Below, piece after piece: positions 1 to 12,200 of a stretch of 64,000 bases of DNA; the stretch's first letter is position 1; every line of letters begins with the position of its first letter. The notes under the pieces are model-generated. The model saw only the letters and a program-made list of their open reading frames with translations, was not told where the DNA came from and searched no databases. Location of the stretch: the NCBI GenBank assembly GCA_947179485.1, contig OX359245.1:39605067-39669066 (forward strand). The letters are read 5' to 3'. The position numbers were made by a program, and so were the translations under genes. The DNA is from Allacma fusca. Lineage: Eukaryota; Arthropoda; Collembola; Symphypleona; Sminthuridae.

Positions 1-3000
1 GCTGACACCATTAATCTATCACGACAAAAGTATAGAATCTGACACTACAGATATTATAGAGATATTACAGCTACATTATAAGTACCTACTATACATATAT
101 CCCTCACAAACAGCCAATTAAACAATTCAACATACTACATATAATCAATCTCCTGCCACCACCAAATTTAAAGAACAGAGAGAAAAAGAGCTGGCAAAAA
201 GTAACGATCAGACATGTTCCGAGCTTGACATTTTTAACATGCATTTGTATAGATACCCGTGTACACATTGTGCATTAGATATAATTACAATTATTATAAA
301 CATCCACACTGTGCCTCTAACATTTATTCATGTTAAATATGTAATACATGCATTACCGAAGCGTTGACCGTGCAAAAGTTACCAAGCAAATAAAAACAGA
401 TTTTTACCATGATCCCAGCAACATAACTAACATAAGTATGTGAAGTACCTATATATGCACCATGACTAATTTGCATACTCAAATGTACTGGTCGCCAGTT
501 ACAAAAACGCATTTGCTGCAGACCCACATCACATGGTCGCTGCAACAAGTTTAACTATTATTTTCTACAAATATTTCTATAAAAGATAAAACCTGTATTT
601 TGGGATAACCCCAACACGTCAATACCTATCTACGTCCATAAAAACATAGATGTATGTACACACTTTCAAAAGAACTGTCACACCCGAGATGACACCTCAT
701 TTACTACTTTGCATCAATTGAACCCAAATCCAAGGTTACAAGTTAAGCAATCATGGTATCGATCTGTAATGCAACACTATTCAGGTAATCGGAAAAAATT
801 TGCACCTCAGCTATATACATAAATGTAGCTCTACAATACTCCACCAGCCCACAGGTGCAACTGATTGTAATTATCTATAAATATAAAATTGCCGTCAGAC
901 AAGAAGCAAACTTAACAATTTACAACCCATGATACAATGAAAAAATCTAACATTTGATTCTTAAAAAAATATTAAGCATTGTGTTGTTACTCAAAAGTGT
1001 AAGGTTCGTTTAAAAATTATTCACAGAATAAAGATAATCAAACAATACTTACTACTGCTTGTGAATTTACATTTTTAAACTTTAAAGTAGCAACTAGCGT
1101 GTACACGCTATTTATAAACAAGTGTTTCCAGCTTCTGTTGTTACATCAAATCCAAAGAGATTACATTCTACGCCTACTCACAATCAGTTTTAAAGAACAA
1201 TTCCAGCAAACCAAAAACTGTTAAAATAAAACTTTTCCCTACTTCTTGACTGAGCTTCCTTTATATTCAGAAATGTAATCTTCGAATGTCACATCATACA
1301 AGAATTGTTACAAGTTTACATGATACGTTACAAGTGTTCAAATGTTCAACGTGATGTTTTTCCCCATCAATTTTCTAATTTTCAGTACAAGGCTTCCTAA
1401 GAAGTAACTTATATTGAGTAACATCAGCGGAGGTGAATACTAATTACCATCCCTTACATCAGCAACAGATACAATATAAAGACAATTAATTCATACAAGT
1501 TTTCCAAGCAATCAATCCTTCAGACAATTTCATACGCAAAATAGAGAATAATAGGACGATGGCAAGACGCCCTATTACTACTATTCAAAGGTCTATTCAC
1601 TCCCATGAAAAACTATAAGCCTACGAAAAAAATAGAGCCTTCCCTAAAGATAAATAGTAGTGGGAAGGTAAGCAGTGCATACATACAAGAACTGTGTGGA
1701 GTCCAAATAGAAAATTTACGGTAGATTCACACATCAATTCGTAATAACGCAATGCACAAAATGTGCACAGAACACACACAAAAAATACATTACCCCAACT
1801 TTCTACCCTATAAATTTCATAAGCAGCTATGCTATGCTATAATTACACACATACATAAAAGGTATACAATAAGGCTCATCATTTTTTTTACTACACCTCG
1901 AAAATAAATAAATAATTCAAATATACTAAAGGCCATATTGCAGAAAAATATTATACGAAAAATAAAGGTACAGAACAAATAGTAGGCTACCTAAACACCT
2001 TTTCTATACCTCAATAAAATTCCCAAACTACAGGCATGCACAATACATAGATAGATATAAGTAATTATATAGTCTCTTATGACAGACACACGTGCTACTA
2101 CAAAAGCCACATTGAGTTTTATCGTCCCCACTCGCCAGCCAGAGGAATCAGGATAAAAAAGCGAAAGCTAAAATTCACCAAATTTACAATAATACCAACA
2201 ACAATAATAACAATAATCATAATAACAGTAATAACATTGTCATACTTCAGACGCAGATTAAATAACAAGGTAAAAAGAGTTCTCCTTTCCATATCTTCAA
2301 TAACAGTAGTGTACGTATGCACTTTCACATGTGTTACATAAATATGTATATTACGATCATAACAGACCCACCCATCCATATAAGTATAAGTATGCATGAA
2401 ACTCCCTATACCACAACGATTTAGCACCACAATAGGGTATTACACATAAGTACACACACTGAATCAGCCCTTCTTACAATAGGTCTGTCACTTAATGTCA
2501 TTTCTGCACAACCTGCACATTTCCATATAAAAACTGGCAAGGCATACATATTCGATAGAAAGCTATATACACAATACATTATTATAAATTATATGCGCAT
2601 AGTAGTTAAAGCTAGGATTGACAATATAACCAACCATGCCCTACATATAAGGAGCTTGTCACAACTCATGCCATACTTGAGTCACCATTAGCATGCATAA
2701 TTAATTAGTACCATGGAAACTTGCTACTTCAATACTTTTTTGGGTCTTTCCCAAATCCAGAAAAAACTTGGGTTTACCCTGAGTTTAAGACCAGCGTACA
2801 TAATTATAGAAATTCACATAATAGGAAACTTATTACCCCTAAACACTCCTTTTTAAAATTACATGCCTCGTTGAATATTTTGCTCTCCTACAAATTTTTG
2901 ACTAAGTATTTTCTACTTAAATACGATATAATCAGTTTTGTATAAAAACGCTTTCCCTTACTCTTAATAAACCCATAATATCTGTAATATAACACTAATT

Positions 3001-3498
3001 GTATATAGTGCGGTAAATACAAACTATAGTACAGCCTTAAACATTCAGAAGCTAATGGGATACCGAAAAAAACTCATATTATTCAACCCTTGTACAAAAA
3101 TTTAAGTAAATTAAAAAAGCAAATCAATAAACACAACAAATCCTCCGAGTAATAACTACGAGCTTACAATGGAATGGACATCATAGTAGCTACAACCATC
3201 ACATGTCTTATAAAATACACTTCGCAATATCCTTAAATATATGAAAAAAATTCAACGGGAATCGCATAACATTTAACGATATTACCAACATTTACACATA
3301 CACATCATCATTACCACCACCATCATGTACGCTGTGTAGTACCCTCTTTGGGAAACCCATATCCTATACAAACACAAACAGGCATAAAAGCTATAATGAA
3401 CTACATTACATATGTAAGCTTATAATATACAAAAGCATAATAACTGGCAAATAGTAGGTATAATAATAATCATAACAATGTAATTCTTAAAGACATAC
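1..3498. other. Intronic AT-rich sequence of the RSK gene, no exon seen
   Basis: This stretch lies downstream (minus strand) of the last RSK exon visible here. The next expected exon would encode the kinase segment after the ATP-binding lysine, and I see no such segment on the minus strand. The sequence is AT-rich with many TACATA-type runs and only short chance ORFs. The remaining RSK exons must lie left of the window. Confidence 0.6.
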
Positions 3499-3580
3499 CT
3501 TTAAGGGTGGCTTTCCTCAGCACCTTCATGGCATACAGTGTTCCCGAATCCTTCCCAATGATTTTACGAACAAGGAATAC
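3499..3580 (-). CDS. RSK: RSK (90-kDa ribosomal S6 kinase) internal exon, kinase subdomain II
   Basis: This 82-nt exon has a consensus acceptor (TTCTTGCAG) and donor (G|GTATGT). Its translation starts VFLVRKIIGKDSGTLYAMKV and ends with LRKATLK, leaving one base for the next exon. It contains the AMK motif whose lysine anchors ATP in the N-terminal (AGC-type) kinase domain of RSK proteins. It joins in phase 0 to the upstream exon ending in GQGSFGK, giving the unbroken family sequence [14 protein letters not shown] acts downstream of ERK in the cytosol and nucleus and phosphorylates many substrates. The catalytic loop, the second kinase domain and the ERK-docking tail are not in the window. The family assignment is firm. 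I did not choose among vertebrate paralogue names, since arthropods usually have one RSK. Confidence 0.93.
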
Positions 3581-4826
3581 CTGCAAGAATCCCACAAAAA
3601 AAATCTGGCATCATTACAAGGCATCATTTCTCCTTTTTTATTGATTTCCTTATACATAGCTACACCTTCAAATCCAGAACTTCCATTTACTGAAATCTAT
3701 GGCTATCACATATAGACGATACTCATTTAAGTACATATATATAGTATGTATACTATATTGACTACCCATACCACTAGCTTTATACTTTTATGCAATATAT
3801 AATTATATAGATACAGTTTCACATATTTTACATTTACGTCGGTCCGGATTTCAGCGAAGAACTGTTAATGTCAATCTACTGGAATATTTCCAAATTTTGT
3901 CCATTTGTAGGCATTCGGAGTAATATCAGCTCCCACAGCAGACTCCCCCTTCTATATCTGTGAATATAATTAATTCCCTAAAGGGTACTACTGGGTGAGA
4001 GCCCCGTAAAAATTGGCACTCCTTCAAATTTTATCCCACTCTTAAAATTGCTTTTATAACAATGGGAAATGAGTATAATAAATATAAAATACGCATGTAC
4101 AACTTCTACCCTTATTAGCTGATTAGATTGTTCCCGGACCATTACTCGAAATACAAAAACTTAAGGGATTTATCTTACTCTCCTCCAGAAAGAAAAAAAA
4201 GAATCCCCAAAAATTCTTCCCTTCAATTTTTACCATTGCCCAGATTAAAATAAAAAATAATCCAAACCCAAACCCTTTATAAATAAGGCTTGAGAAAAAT
4301 TTGGTGAATTACATATGGGCAAGAAACGCAAACGTGGTAAATCCTGAGGAACAAAATCTGGAGATGAGGCATAAAGGGAAAAGGATATCTTAATTGTCAT
4401 TATACAAAAAAAAAGGAAAAATCCGGTCCAATTCTTCAGGAAAAGATGAAGGAGGAAATCTTGGGGGAAAATACCCTGACTGTAAAATACAAATAAAATC
4501 TCCTTCACTGCCCAAAATACACCAAATCATGTTTTACGAAAGGGGAAGACAGGACTCAGAGGGGATCAAAAAGTTCAAAAACCCCAGATCCTTACATACA
4601 AAAGAGAACATACATATGTATATAAGTACTGAATGTACGTATACATTAGTAGTAGATACATAATTATATATGTACATACAGATCCCATGAACATACATAC
4701 GTCTATACTTAATTATAGTATAGTGAACATACATAGTTATATAGAAATTGATTCAAATACTGTGTAATAGATACAATAGGGACCATAAACAGAATAAGGA
4801 AAAGTCCGAACAAAAGTTAACTCACC
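3581..4826 (-). other. RSK intron of about 1.25 kb
   Basis: Bounded by donor GTGAGT (minus strand, starting at 4826) and acceptor CAG (ending at 3581). The content is AT-rich and I see no coding or repeat structure beyond short TATA/CATA runs. Confidence 0.85.
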
Positions 4827-5095
4827 TTGCCAAAAGATCCTTGCCCCAGCACCTTCAGCAGCTCAAACTGACTAGGATCAGCTTTTTCATGTCCCTCTCG
4901 GGTAACATCCTTGACTTCAATTTCATTCTCAATCCCATTCATGGGCTCCTCTTCATTAACATTCGGTCGTCTCTCCACTCCAGCCCCACTATGATGACCA
5001 TCTCCATTATTATTTAAGGGCTGCTGTCCACATAATAAAACCAAATAACTTTTCAACCAACTTAACTTCCGAGCTTTGTCTTTCTTCTTCCCCAT
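4827..5095 (-). CDS. RSK: RSK exon with glycine-rich loop; also an alternative first exon
   Basis: The exon ends in [20 protein letters not shown] followed by SFGK, the hallmark start of the RSK N-terminal kinase domain with its GxGxFG nucleotide-binding loop. The donor AAG|GTGAGT at 4827/4826 is consensus. Upstream the frame stays open to an ATG at 5095 and gives a basic leader beginning [15 protein letters not shown]. The N-terminus can therefore come from an in-exon start (a promoter just upstream of 5095). Alternatively, splicing from the distal exons 33388-33453 and 33097-33132 can enter at an internal CAG acceptor near 5023. The segment between about residues 25 and 65 is acidic and Asn-rich, as in the variable N-terminus of RSK proteins. 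The kinase assignment is directly visible. The two-start model is inferred from phase and splice sites. Confidence 0.92.
5021..5026 (-). other. Candidate internal splice acceptor in the RSK exon
   Basis: On the minus strand a T-rich stretch leads to GTGGACAG followed by CAGCCC. Splicing after either CAG keeps the RSK frame and matches the phase-0 end of the micro-exon at 33097-33132. This is the simplest way to connect the distal N-terminal exons to the kinase exon. It is inferred from sequence only. Confidence 0.4.
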
Positions 5096-5328
5096 TTTCA
5101 GCAGACAATGTCTGAATAGGTACTCGTTTTTTTAGAAAAAACAAAACTAAACCGGTATAGTTCAATTTTTTTTTTCAAACTTTGTAAAAACACCCCATGT
5201 ACAAAAACCAACCACACTGATTTCACTTGTTTTTGGAGAAACTAGATACTCTACTAGATGAACACACTTTTAGTATACACAGAGAGCTTTACAACTGTCT
5301 ATATACGTTTGTGTGTAGATACTGGATT

Positions 5329-5333
<5 letters not shown>

Positions 5334-5361
<28 letters not shown>
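5334..5361. repeat. (AG)n microsatellite
   Basis: Uninterrupted AG dinucleotide tract of about 14 units. Confidence 0.95.
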
Positions 5362-5364
<3 letters not shown>

Positions 5365-7285
5365 CACCTCCTTCCACCACCTTCAAACTAAAAGTTCACC
5401 TCTGATTTCAACCCCAAGTACAATCTACAATGAAAGTGCTTGTAGCCAACTGTCACCGTTCAGTATCAATTCTTAGTACATGTTTATTTTTGGAAGGGTT
5501 ACCAATATTTCACAAATAACACTTCCAGGAAGACGCTGTGCTCACACAATTACAACGTACACACAGACAGAGGGATACTATCATCTGTAATAGCTCCCAA
5601 GCTGTAGTTTGTATATAATTATAACTACTAATAATGTGCCTCTTGGTATCTTTCAACAGTTATAAGAGCTCGGGTTAATGATTTCAATAAAAGGCTGTCG
5701 TATAATTATAGCACACATAATTACACAGTAATTACTACATACTATATTTTAAATCATATTTTACTCTATATATGCATTTGCACATGACAGTCACAGAGGA
5801 CTCAACCACTGTTCCTAATTTGTAACACCCCAGAGTAATTCTCAATGTATATCATTTTGAAAGGTCTGGAGTTTTATGTAACCTTTTATGTAATTATAAG
5901 TATAGAGTATCTACACATTCAAAGGGACATGAGGAGAGTAGATCTCTAATAATTATTACCATGCACACCATAGATCTGTAAACTTTCAATCACAACTCCG
6001 ATGAGTCAAGAGGATCTCCACGTGTGACTTCTCTACTCTTCAAAATTAGCCTTCCTAGAAATTTACTACTAGGAGTAATTTAAAACAAGATACTGTCACA
6101 AGGTTTCACAAGTTGTGGTCGTTGGAATCTCTCTGCCACGATAGGATCCTTATATATTATATTGTCTCAGAGTCAGATCTCGCCAAAAAGGTATAAATTT
6201 GTATATAGGTATAGTCAAAGGCAATTCACTCCTTAATATTTACTGTCGTTGGTTCGTTGGCAGGACCACAAATCACGACAGGCACAAGAAGACTGGTTAG
6301 CTATACCAAATATAGACTCCAGGGAGTTATATATATTTTTGCCATGTCAGGCCATAATATATGGAATACTAAATAATATATGTATACAGAGGCTCCATAT
6401 AGATAGACACACAACATCAAGGTCCTTTTGAACGTTTTAAAAAATATCCCTGGCAGTCAAATCTTTGACCCACACACTCTACCTTCCAAAGAGCAAAGGT
6501 AGAGGAATGTCCGGCTGAAGTTGAAGAAACGTTTATTTCAGTGTATTAGAAGAAGAAATATACAATCACTGTGCTTACGTATGTATCAAAAATGTTCACA
6601 GAGGCCCAAGTAATTGCTAGCAGACAAATTACTAGTAATGATCGAAAGTTTAATAAGAATTTATATATTCTTACTTTAACTCATGCCTTCACTCACTATA
6701 CTCACTCAGTCAGGTCAGGATTCGTACTGAGAAATATTATGTTCGGAAAGAATTCCTTAGGAATTTAAAGGTAGTAGTTGGTTTTCCTCAAGGTATAATA
6801 GTAAAAAAAAAACAAATTAATTTCACTCAAGTCTTAAATGTCAAATCAATCTCTGTTCCGTGAACACTCACACATGAAAAACTTTCTAGTAAATTAATCA
6901 ATTGATTTGTTCACTTGAGTGTAATGGAGACGTTTAGGCCAAACGTTTCTTTTTTTATGTAGATACTTCGGAGCTGAGGCTATGGGCATGTGGAGAGAGA
7001 TACAAAGACAGACAGATAGAGATACACATTGAGAGGAAATGCTTGTAAATCTTCTCGTTGTTAGGGAGGGAATGAAAGACAGATATCTACCTCAGAGCAG
7101 TGACAGAGATTCAACAGGTATCTCTATCTATCTCGTAGTAGAGATAGTAGTAATATAGTAGTAACGTGTATAGAAAACAATATAGAGAGGGAAGTGAGAC
7201 TATGAATTTTTTTTGTACAAGTCACATTTCACAGTCAGTTTATATATGTATTTAAAAGTGTATAGGTACAACAGGAACAAGAAAA

Positions 7286-7293
<8 letters not shown>

Positions 7294-7330
<37 letters not shown>
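7294..7330. repeat. (AG)n microsatellite
   Basis: AG tract of about 18 units, preceded by imperfect GA-rich sequence. Confidence 0.95.
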
Positions 7331-7333
<3 letters not shown>

Positions 7334-7520
7334 GTTCAAAGAGGAACAAGAGTATTCAACAACAAAAGAGGCGTTAAAAGTTCTTGAGGCTACTGATTTT
7401 ACTATTTAGCAAAGAGGAATCTCTCAAGAGCTAGTTCGTGCGAGAACACTCTGACTGCATTATTGCACCTTTTAATATTATATACAACAGAGGACTGTTG
7501 TTGTAAAGCCTGTGTGTTTA

Positions 7521-7546
7521 TGTGTGTGTGTGTGTGTGTGTGTGTG
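7521..7546. repeat. (TG)n microsatellite
   Basis: TG tract of about 13 units lying 43 bp outside the left end of the Tc1-like element. Confidence 0.95.
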
Positions 7547-7588
7547 AATATTATCACCAAAGGCTTGAAAGTCAAGTCCAGCTATATA

Positions 7589-7810
7589 CAGTGCTCGGCC
7601 AATAATTTGCATTATAAACTTGTACAGATCGTCTTCGGTGGATAACTCCAACGGGACTTCTACTTATGTGTTGAAATTTTTAGAATTTACAAATAGAGGT
7701 ATTAAGACAAGATTGGTAAGGAAAAAGTATGGATTTAGTTGTTCATGTCAGTATAAAAAAATTTGAAAACAAAAAATTTGAGAATTCGGTGTGACAAAAG
7801 TTTGCATTAT
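7589..7810 (+). repeat. Left terminal inverted repeat of the Tc1-like element
   Basis: Pairs with 9045-9266 in inverted orientation; the best-conserved blocks are at the inner and outer ends. Confidence 0.85.
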
Positions 7811-8096
7811 GCGTAATGCATTCCAGCTCTGTCAGCACAATTCACGAAAAAAGAGCTGGGGATTAGATCTTACTGTTTGTATTTACAGTATAGAGTGTTG
7901 TAATCAAATTTGTTAAATAATTATGATATGGAAAAAAGTTTGAAGCCAGGATTGTACAGTTTTAAATGTCCGGTGGTACAATGACAATGCTTCTGTTAAA
8001 ACACCTCAGAATTGTCACATGTGTCGGATCCAGCTGCTTAAACAGTGATTTTCAGGTGCAGGAGGTTCGAAACAATTGATCGCTGTCTCACACTGG

Positions 8097-8964
8097 CCGA
8101 CCAGGGGTTACCAGCAAGAGAGTGGACGGTCAAATAATGAATACAGCCATAAAACACAGAAAGAGACCACCAAACCTGAACGCTAGATGCGTAAGAAGCA
8201 ATGCCAAAGTCAGTATTAGGGACCGTACTGTAAGTCTAAGACTCAAGGAAGCCAAATACAATGGAAATACTGCCAGGAAAAAATCCGTGATCACCAAAAC
8301 ATATGTTGACAAAACAAGGTAGTAGGGGACGATTTTTTTCCAAATGTGTGAATAAGTTCTAGGTTAAATTTCACTGGTTTCCGGATTCCAAAATCTATAT
8401 TTTTAGCACCAAAGGACAGTCAAGAGTGTGGAGAAGCCCAGGAGACTTATAACAGCCATGGTTCTACAAGTTTACCGTGAAACGCGGAGAATATAAACTT
8501 GCTTGATACAACCTTAAATAAACCCTCCTACAAGTATTACCTTACCCCATGCTCATTTTTAGGGTTGTTGATGGTATGGGGCTGTTTTTCTGCCAGTGTC
8601 ATTGGGAAACTTGTTGCCATTCAAACCACCATGAACAAGGAGATCCAACAGTCCATCCTTGAGAAAAATTTGAAGGAATCTTTGCAAGAGATTCAAAAAT
8701 TTCAGGGAATTAATTTTTCAGTAGGACGAAGGACCCGAAGCGTACATTCAAATCTGTGCAACCATGGTTTCAGAAGAGCCACATATATGTTCTCCTGTGA
8801 ATTACTGAATCGCCTGAAAAGAAACCCATTCAAAATTTTTGGGACGAGCTTGATCTTGGGCTAAGTGATGACCCCCATTTGGCCCGGAATAGTCGTGAGT
8901 TACTTCGGATTCTCAGGGAAGAGTGGTACAGTGTTCCACCAAAAAAGACGCGAAAACTAGTGTA
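8097..8964 (+). pseudogene. Tc1-like transposase remnant
   Basis: The reading frame is broken by frameshifts and stops. An N-terminal fragment (8122-8322) is basic, as expected for the DNA-binding region. A middle fragment (8499-8864) contains MVWGCFSASVIGKL followed by an MN...IL segment, which resembles the catalytic-core region of Tc1 transposases. The tail FWDELDLG near 8840-8870 corresponds to the family's PIENLWDEL region but is in a different frame from the middle piece. The aspartate catalytic residues cannot be placed in one frame. It is non-functional. Confidence 0.72.
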
Positions 8965-9044
8965 GTTCGTCTCCAAAAAATTTCAGGAGCTTATTAAGGC
9001 CCGTGGTGGGGATACCCACTATTAAAACTAAAGGGTGATGTTAA

Positions 9045-9266
9045 TAATGCAAATTTTTGTCACACCGAATTCTCAATTTTTTCGTTTTTAAATTATTTTA
9101 TACTGACATGAACAACAAAATCCCTTACTTTTTCCCTACCTATTTTCTCTTCACACCACTACTCATAAGTTCTAAAAATTTCAGCCCTTCAGTACACGTC
9201 CCGTTTAAGTTATCCACCGAAGACCATTTGTATGCACTTATAATGCAAATTTGTGGCCACCGAGTG
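9045..9266 (-). repeat. Right terminal inverted repeat of the Tc1-like element
   Basis: Inverted copy of 7589-7810; same length (222 bp) by the boundaries seen, with point differences and small indels. Confidence 0.85.
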
Positions 9267-12200
9267 TATGTATCTATTACTACATTTAGTATTATTATAT
9301 CAATTCCACCTATATATACCTATATACACGAAGGAGAGCGGAATTTCCTGCAATAGAGCCATTACAAGTATTTAAGTTTACTATATTCACTGTTTGCATG
9401 CGAGAGTGAGATTAAACAGATGTAAACTAGGGAAAATTTCGACCCTGTAAAATAATTACTTTAAGCCTACCATGCATTCCATGAGGTATTATAGTCAAAT
9501 ACCTGTAAACAGCCCAGTCGTTTTATAAGAGCATCCCTCAAAGCTACACAATGTTACTCTTATAGTGGGCACGCTGGTGTAAGTATTATTACCAGGATAA
9601 AAATTAACACTGTGGTAAACGCAGGAATGTAAAAAAAAAACAAATACTGTATAGTTTTGCCTCTATAAATTAAATACCTCTTTCTATGACAAACATAACA
9701 TGGGTTATAATGACAGAGAGAGAGAGAGTTTACTCTATATAGCTAGTATCTACAAAAGCAAAATACTGTCTCTCACAAAAGCAGTCACATATATTGTCGC
9801 AAGTCTCAACATTAGAGCAGCAGCACCCTGAATCATTCCCCAAAATAAATACCGTTTAACAACAAGAACAACTACAAAACCTACACACTAGGGGATTTGA
9901 GCGTACTATATTTCCTAGGTAAACCGAAACTCAGGTACAATACAGGGGTTTTAAATGTGGCTTTCCATATACCTATTCCAACTATATTATGCATATAGTT
10001 GCAATTATTTATACCTGTAATTATGTACACCTAAATTAGCCAATTCCAGCTGAATTTTAAAGAATGAATACCGGGAAGTTCTGGAGAGGTAATAAAATTT
10101 CCCTACAGTACTTCGTAGACACATATGTCAACACCATTAATTGTACACGGTATAAATGCATAATATACAACATGCATGTCAAATAACAAAATATATGTAT
10201 TTACTTGGAAACACCCAGCTTTGATTAAACCATGTGGTTTCAAACATGTCAAAAACATGCTATTGTGGGATTGAATTATGAGGTAACTATGTATGTATAT
10301 GTACATTTGTGTCCCAGTCTCTGTGATAATATTCTATAGCTAAATATTTCAATTATTCTATTACAGTGTGAACGAGTAAATATAATAAAACATAAATATA
10401 ATTAAAGTATATTGCTAATAACTGTCAACATTACATATATCTATAGATACGCATAACTACACTAGGAGTGTAAAATTACATGTATACATACAATTTACAG
10501 GTGGAACTCAATCCTGAAGGTTTTCATACACAACCGCAATAATTAATCATAAACGTTCATATAAACAGACAGAGATGTTATGGAGCAGTAAATAATTTAA
10601 TTTCCACTGAATTTACATTCTAGCATGAAGTTCTTCCCTCCTCAAATTGTTTCAACTTGGGTAACTTCAAATTTTGATTCAAGTATCTATCTAGCGACTC
10701 TAAGTCTCTCTGAAGCCACGTTAATAGCTCTAGAGTGCAATTACCGCAAACGAACATACATATGTGGATTAAACGCTATATAGTACAGCCTACATATAAT
10801 ACAATACAGTTTTACATATAAATATTAAAATTGCTCTATAGATAATAACATTTGTAAAAATACAGGTACATAAAAACCTCAAGTAAAATTCCCCTATCCT
10901 GGAGCGGCACAAGGAGCTGACAAAACGTACCAATAATTATAAGCTGCATTAGAAACCTGTCAACACGACTTTATGGGGGCTCACGAACTAGTATTAGAAG
11001 ATTCATTGTCTACAACAAAATATAGAATTCCCCCAAAAATCTCATATATATTCTCTAATAAATTGTGTACATGTATGAAATACTACTAGCATCTCCGTTG
11101 TACGTAATTTAAGTATCTTTGGGAATCCACAAATCTACTTTTTCCTTGAAATATCCTTCATTTATCACTATATGCAAAGACTACACGCATATGAACCTAA
11201 AGAATACATTTTCATGAAGATAAAAATCTATATACACTAAAGGTGTACTTATATACAGTGTGGTTTCGTCAAAAACCAAGGGAAATTTCCAGCATCCTGC
11301 GTCTGTCCCTCTCTGGCGGCTAATAACTTTCCCAACGGAGACTCAAATCAAAGTGATTACGTCTACGTCAGAAGCATTAAATCCATTCTGAGGTTACTCT
11401 TCACTATCAAACATTATGTACATGGAACCGGTTCCAAAAAATGCAGATTTCTGTATATCTAGAGGTGTAATAGTAATAATTATAGTTAAAACTCAAATAC
11501 ATGTCAGCAGACTGGTTACATTACCTTTTCTCTACGTACACACATACAAGTACATTCATATTTATACCTTATAGTATAATTTAAACATTCATTCCAGCCT
11601 TGCGTGCAGGCATTAAAAGCCATTATAGATGTAAACATCTGCTATCATTATGATTACTTAACTAGAAGTTAACACACCCTCATTCATAGCCTATGTACGT
11701 ATGTACTTATACAGCTTTTGCTCACAATGCACTATTTGCGTACACACACGTGAACTAAGAACATGTACAGAAACAATTCTTCTCCTTGCATTTCCAGTGG
11801 GAGGATTATTATAACAAAACCAGATAATTTTTAAAATATTTAAATTGCCATGAGTACTCACATAGTTGATCTTCGTTCCAATACCAATAAGCAATAATCA
11901 CAAGCACTTAGAACATTTTTCCTTGCATAAAAAAAAGTGTGTCCTTGCTCAAACCATAAAACATTGTTATAGATAATTATAGAACGTATATACCTACCTA
12001 TAAATTCCTACATATACGGTCTTCATAGAAGCAAATAAAGTAATAAACCCCAATCATACCTAAATGCGGCAATTACTTTATTATGAGGAGCAGCCCGCAA
12101 TAACAGGTAAAATAAAATAAACAGAGCTGTGGTGAGGCTTTGAGGTTTGAGCAGAATACAATCTATCGACAATATCATCTAATGCATCTCCATTGTTTTC

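Larger units (their letters stand above)
5096..7588. other. Upstream/intronic sequence with microsatellites
   Basis: For the short RSK transcript this is promoter and 5' flank. For the long transcript it is intron. It contains two GA tracts and a GT tract (listed separately). I found no other exon or transposon. Confidence 0.5.
7589..9266 (+). mobile_element. Decayed Tc1/mariner transposon with 222-bp terminal inverted repeats
   Basis: The element is about 1.68 kb, starts CAGTGCTCGG, and is flanked on each side by TA (7587-7588 and 9267-9268), the target-site duplication of Tc1/mariner elements. Long inverted repeats occupy 7589-7810 and 9045-9266; both carry ATTTGCATTATAA and GTCTTCGGTGGATAACT near the outer end and GAGAATTCGGTGTGAC near the inner end. 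Between them lies a broken transposase reading frame (separate entry). The repeats have diverged at many positions and the ORF is disrupted, so the copy is old and not autonomous. It sits inside the long RSK intron. Confidence 0.88.
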
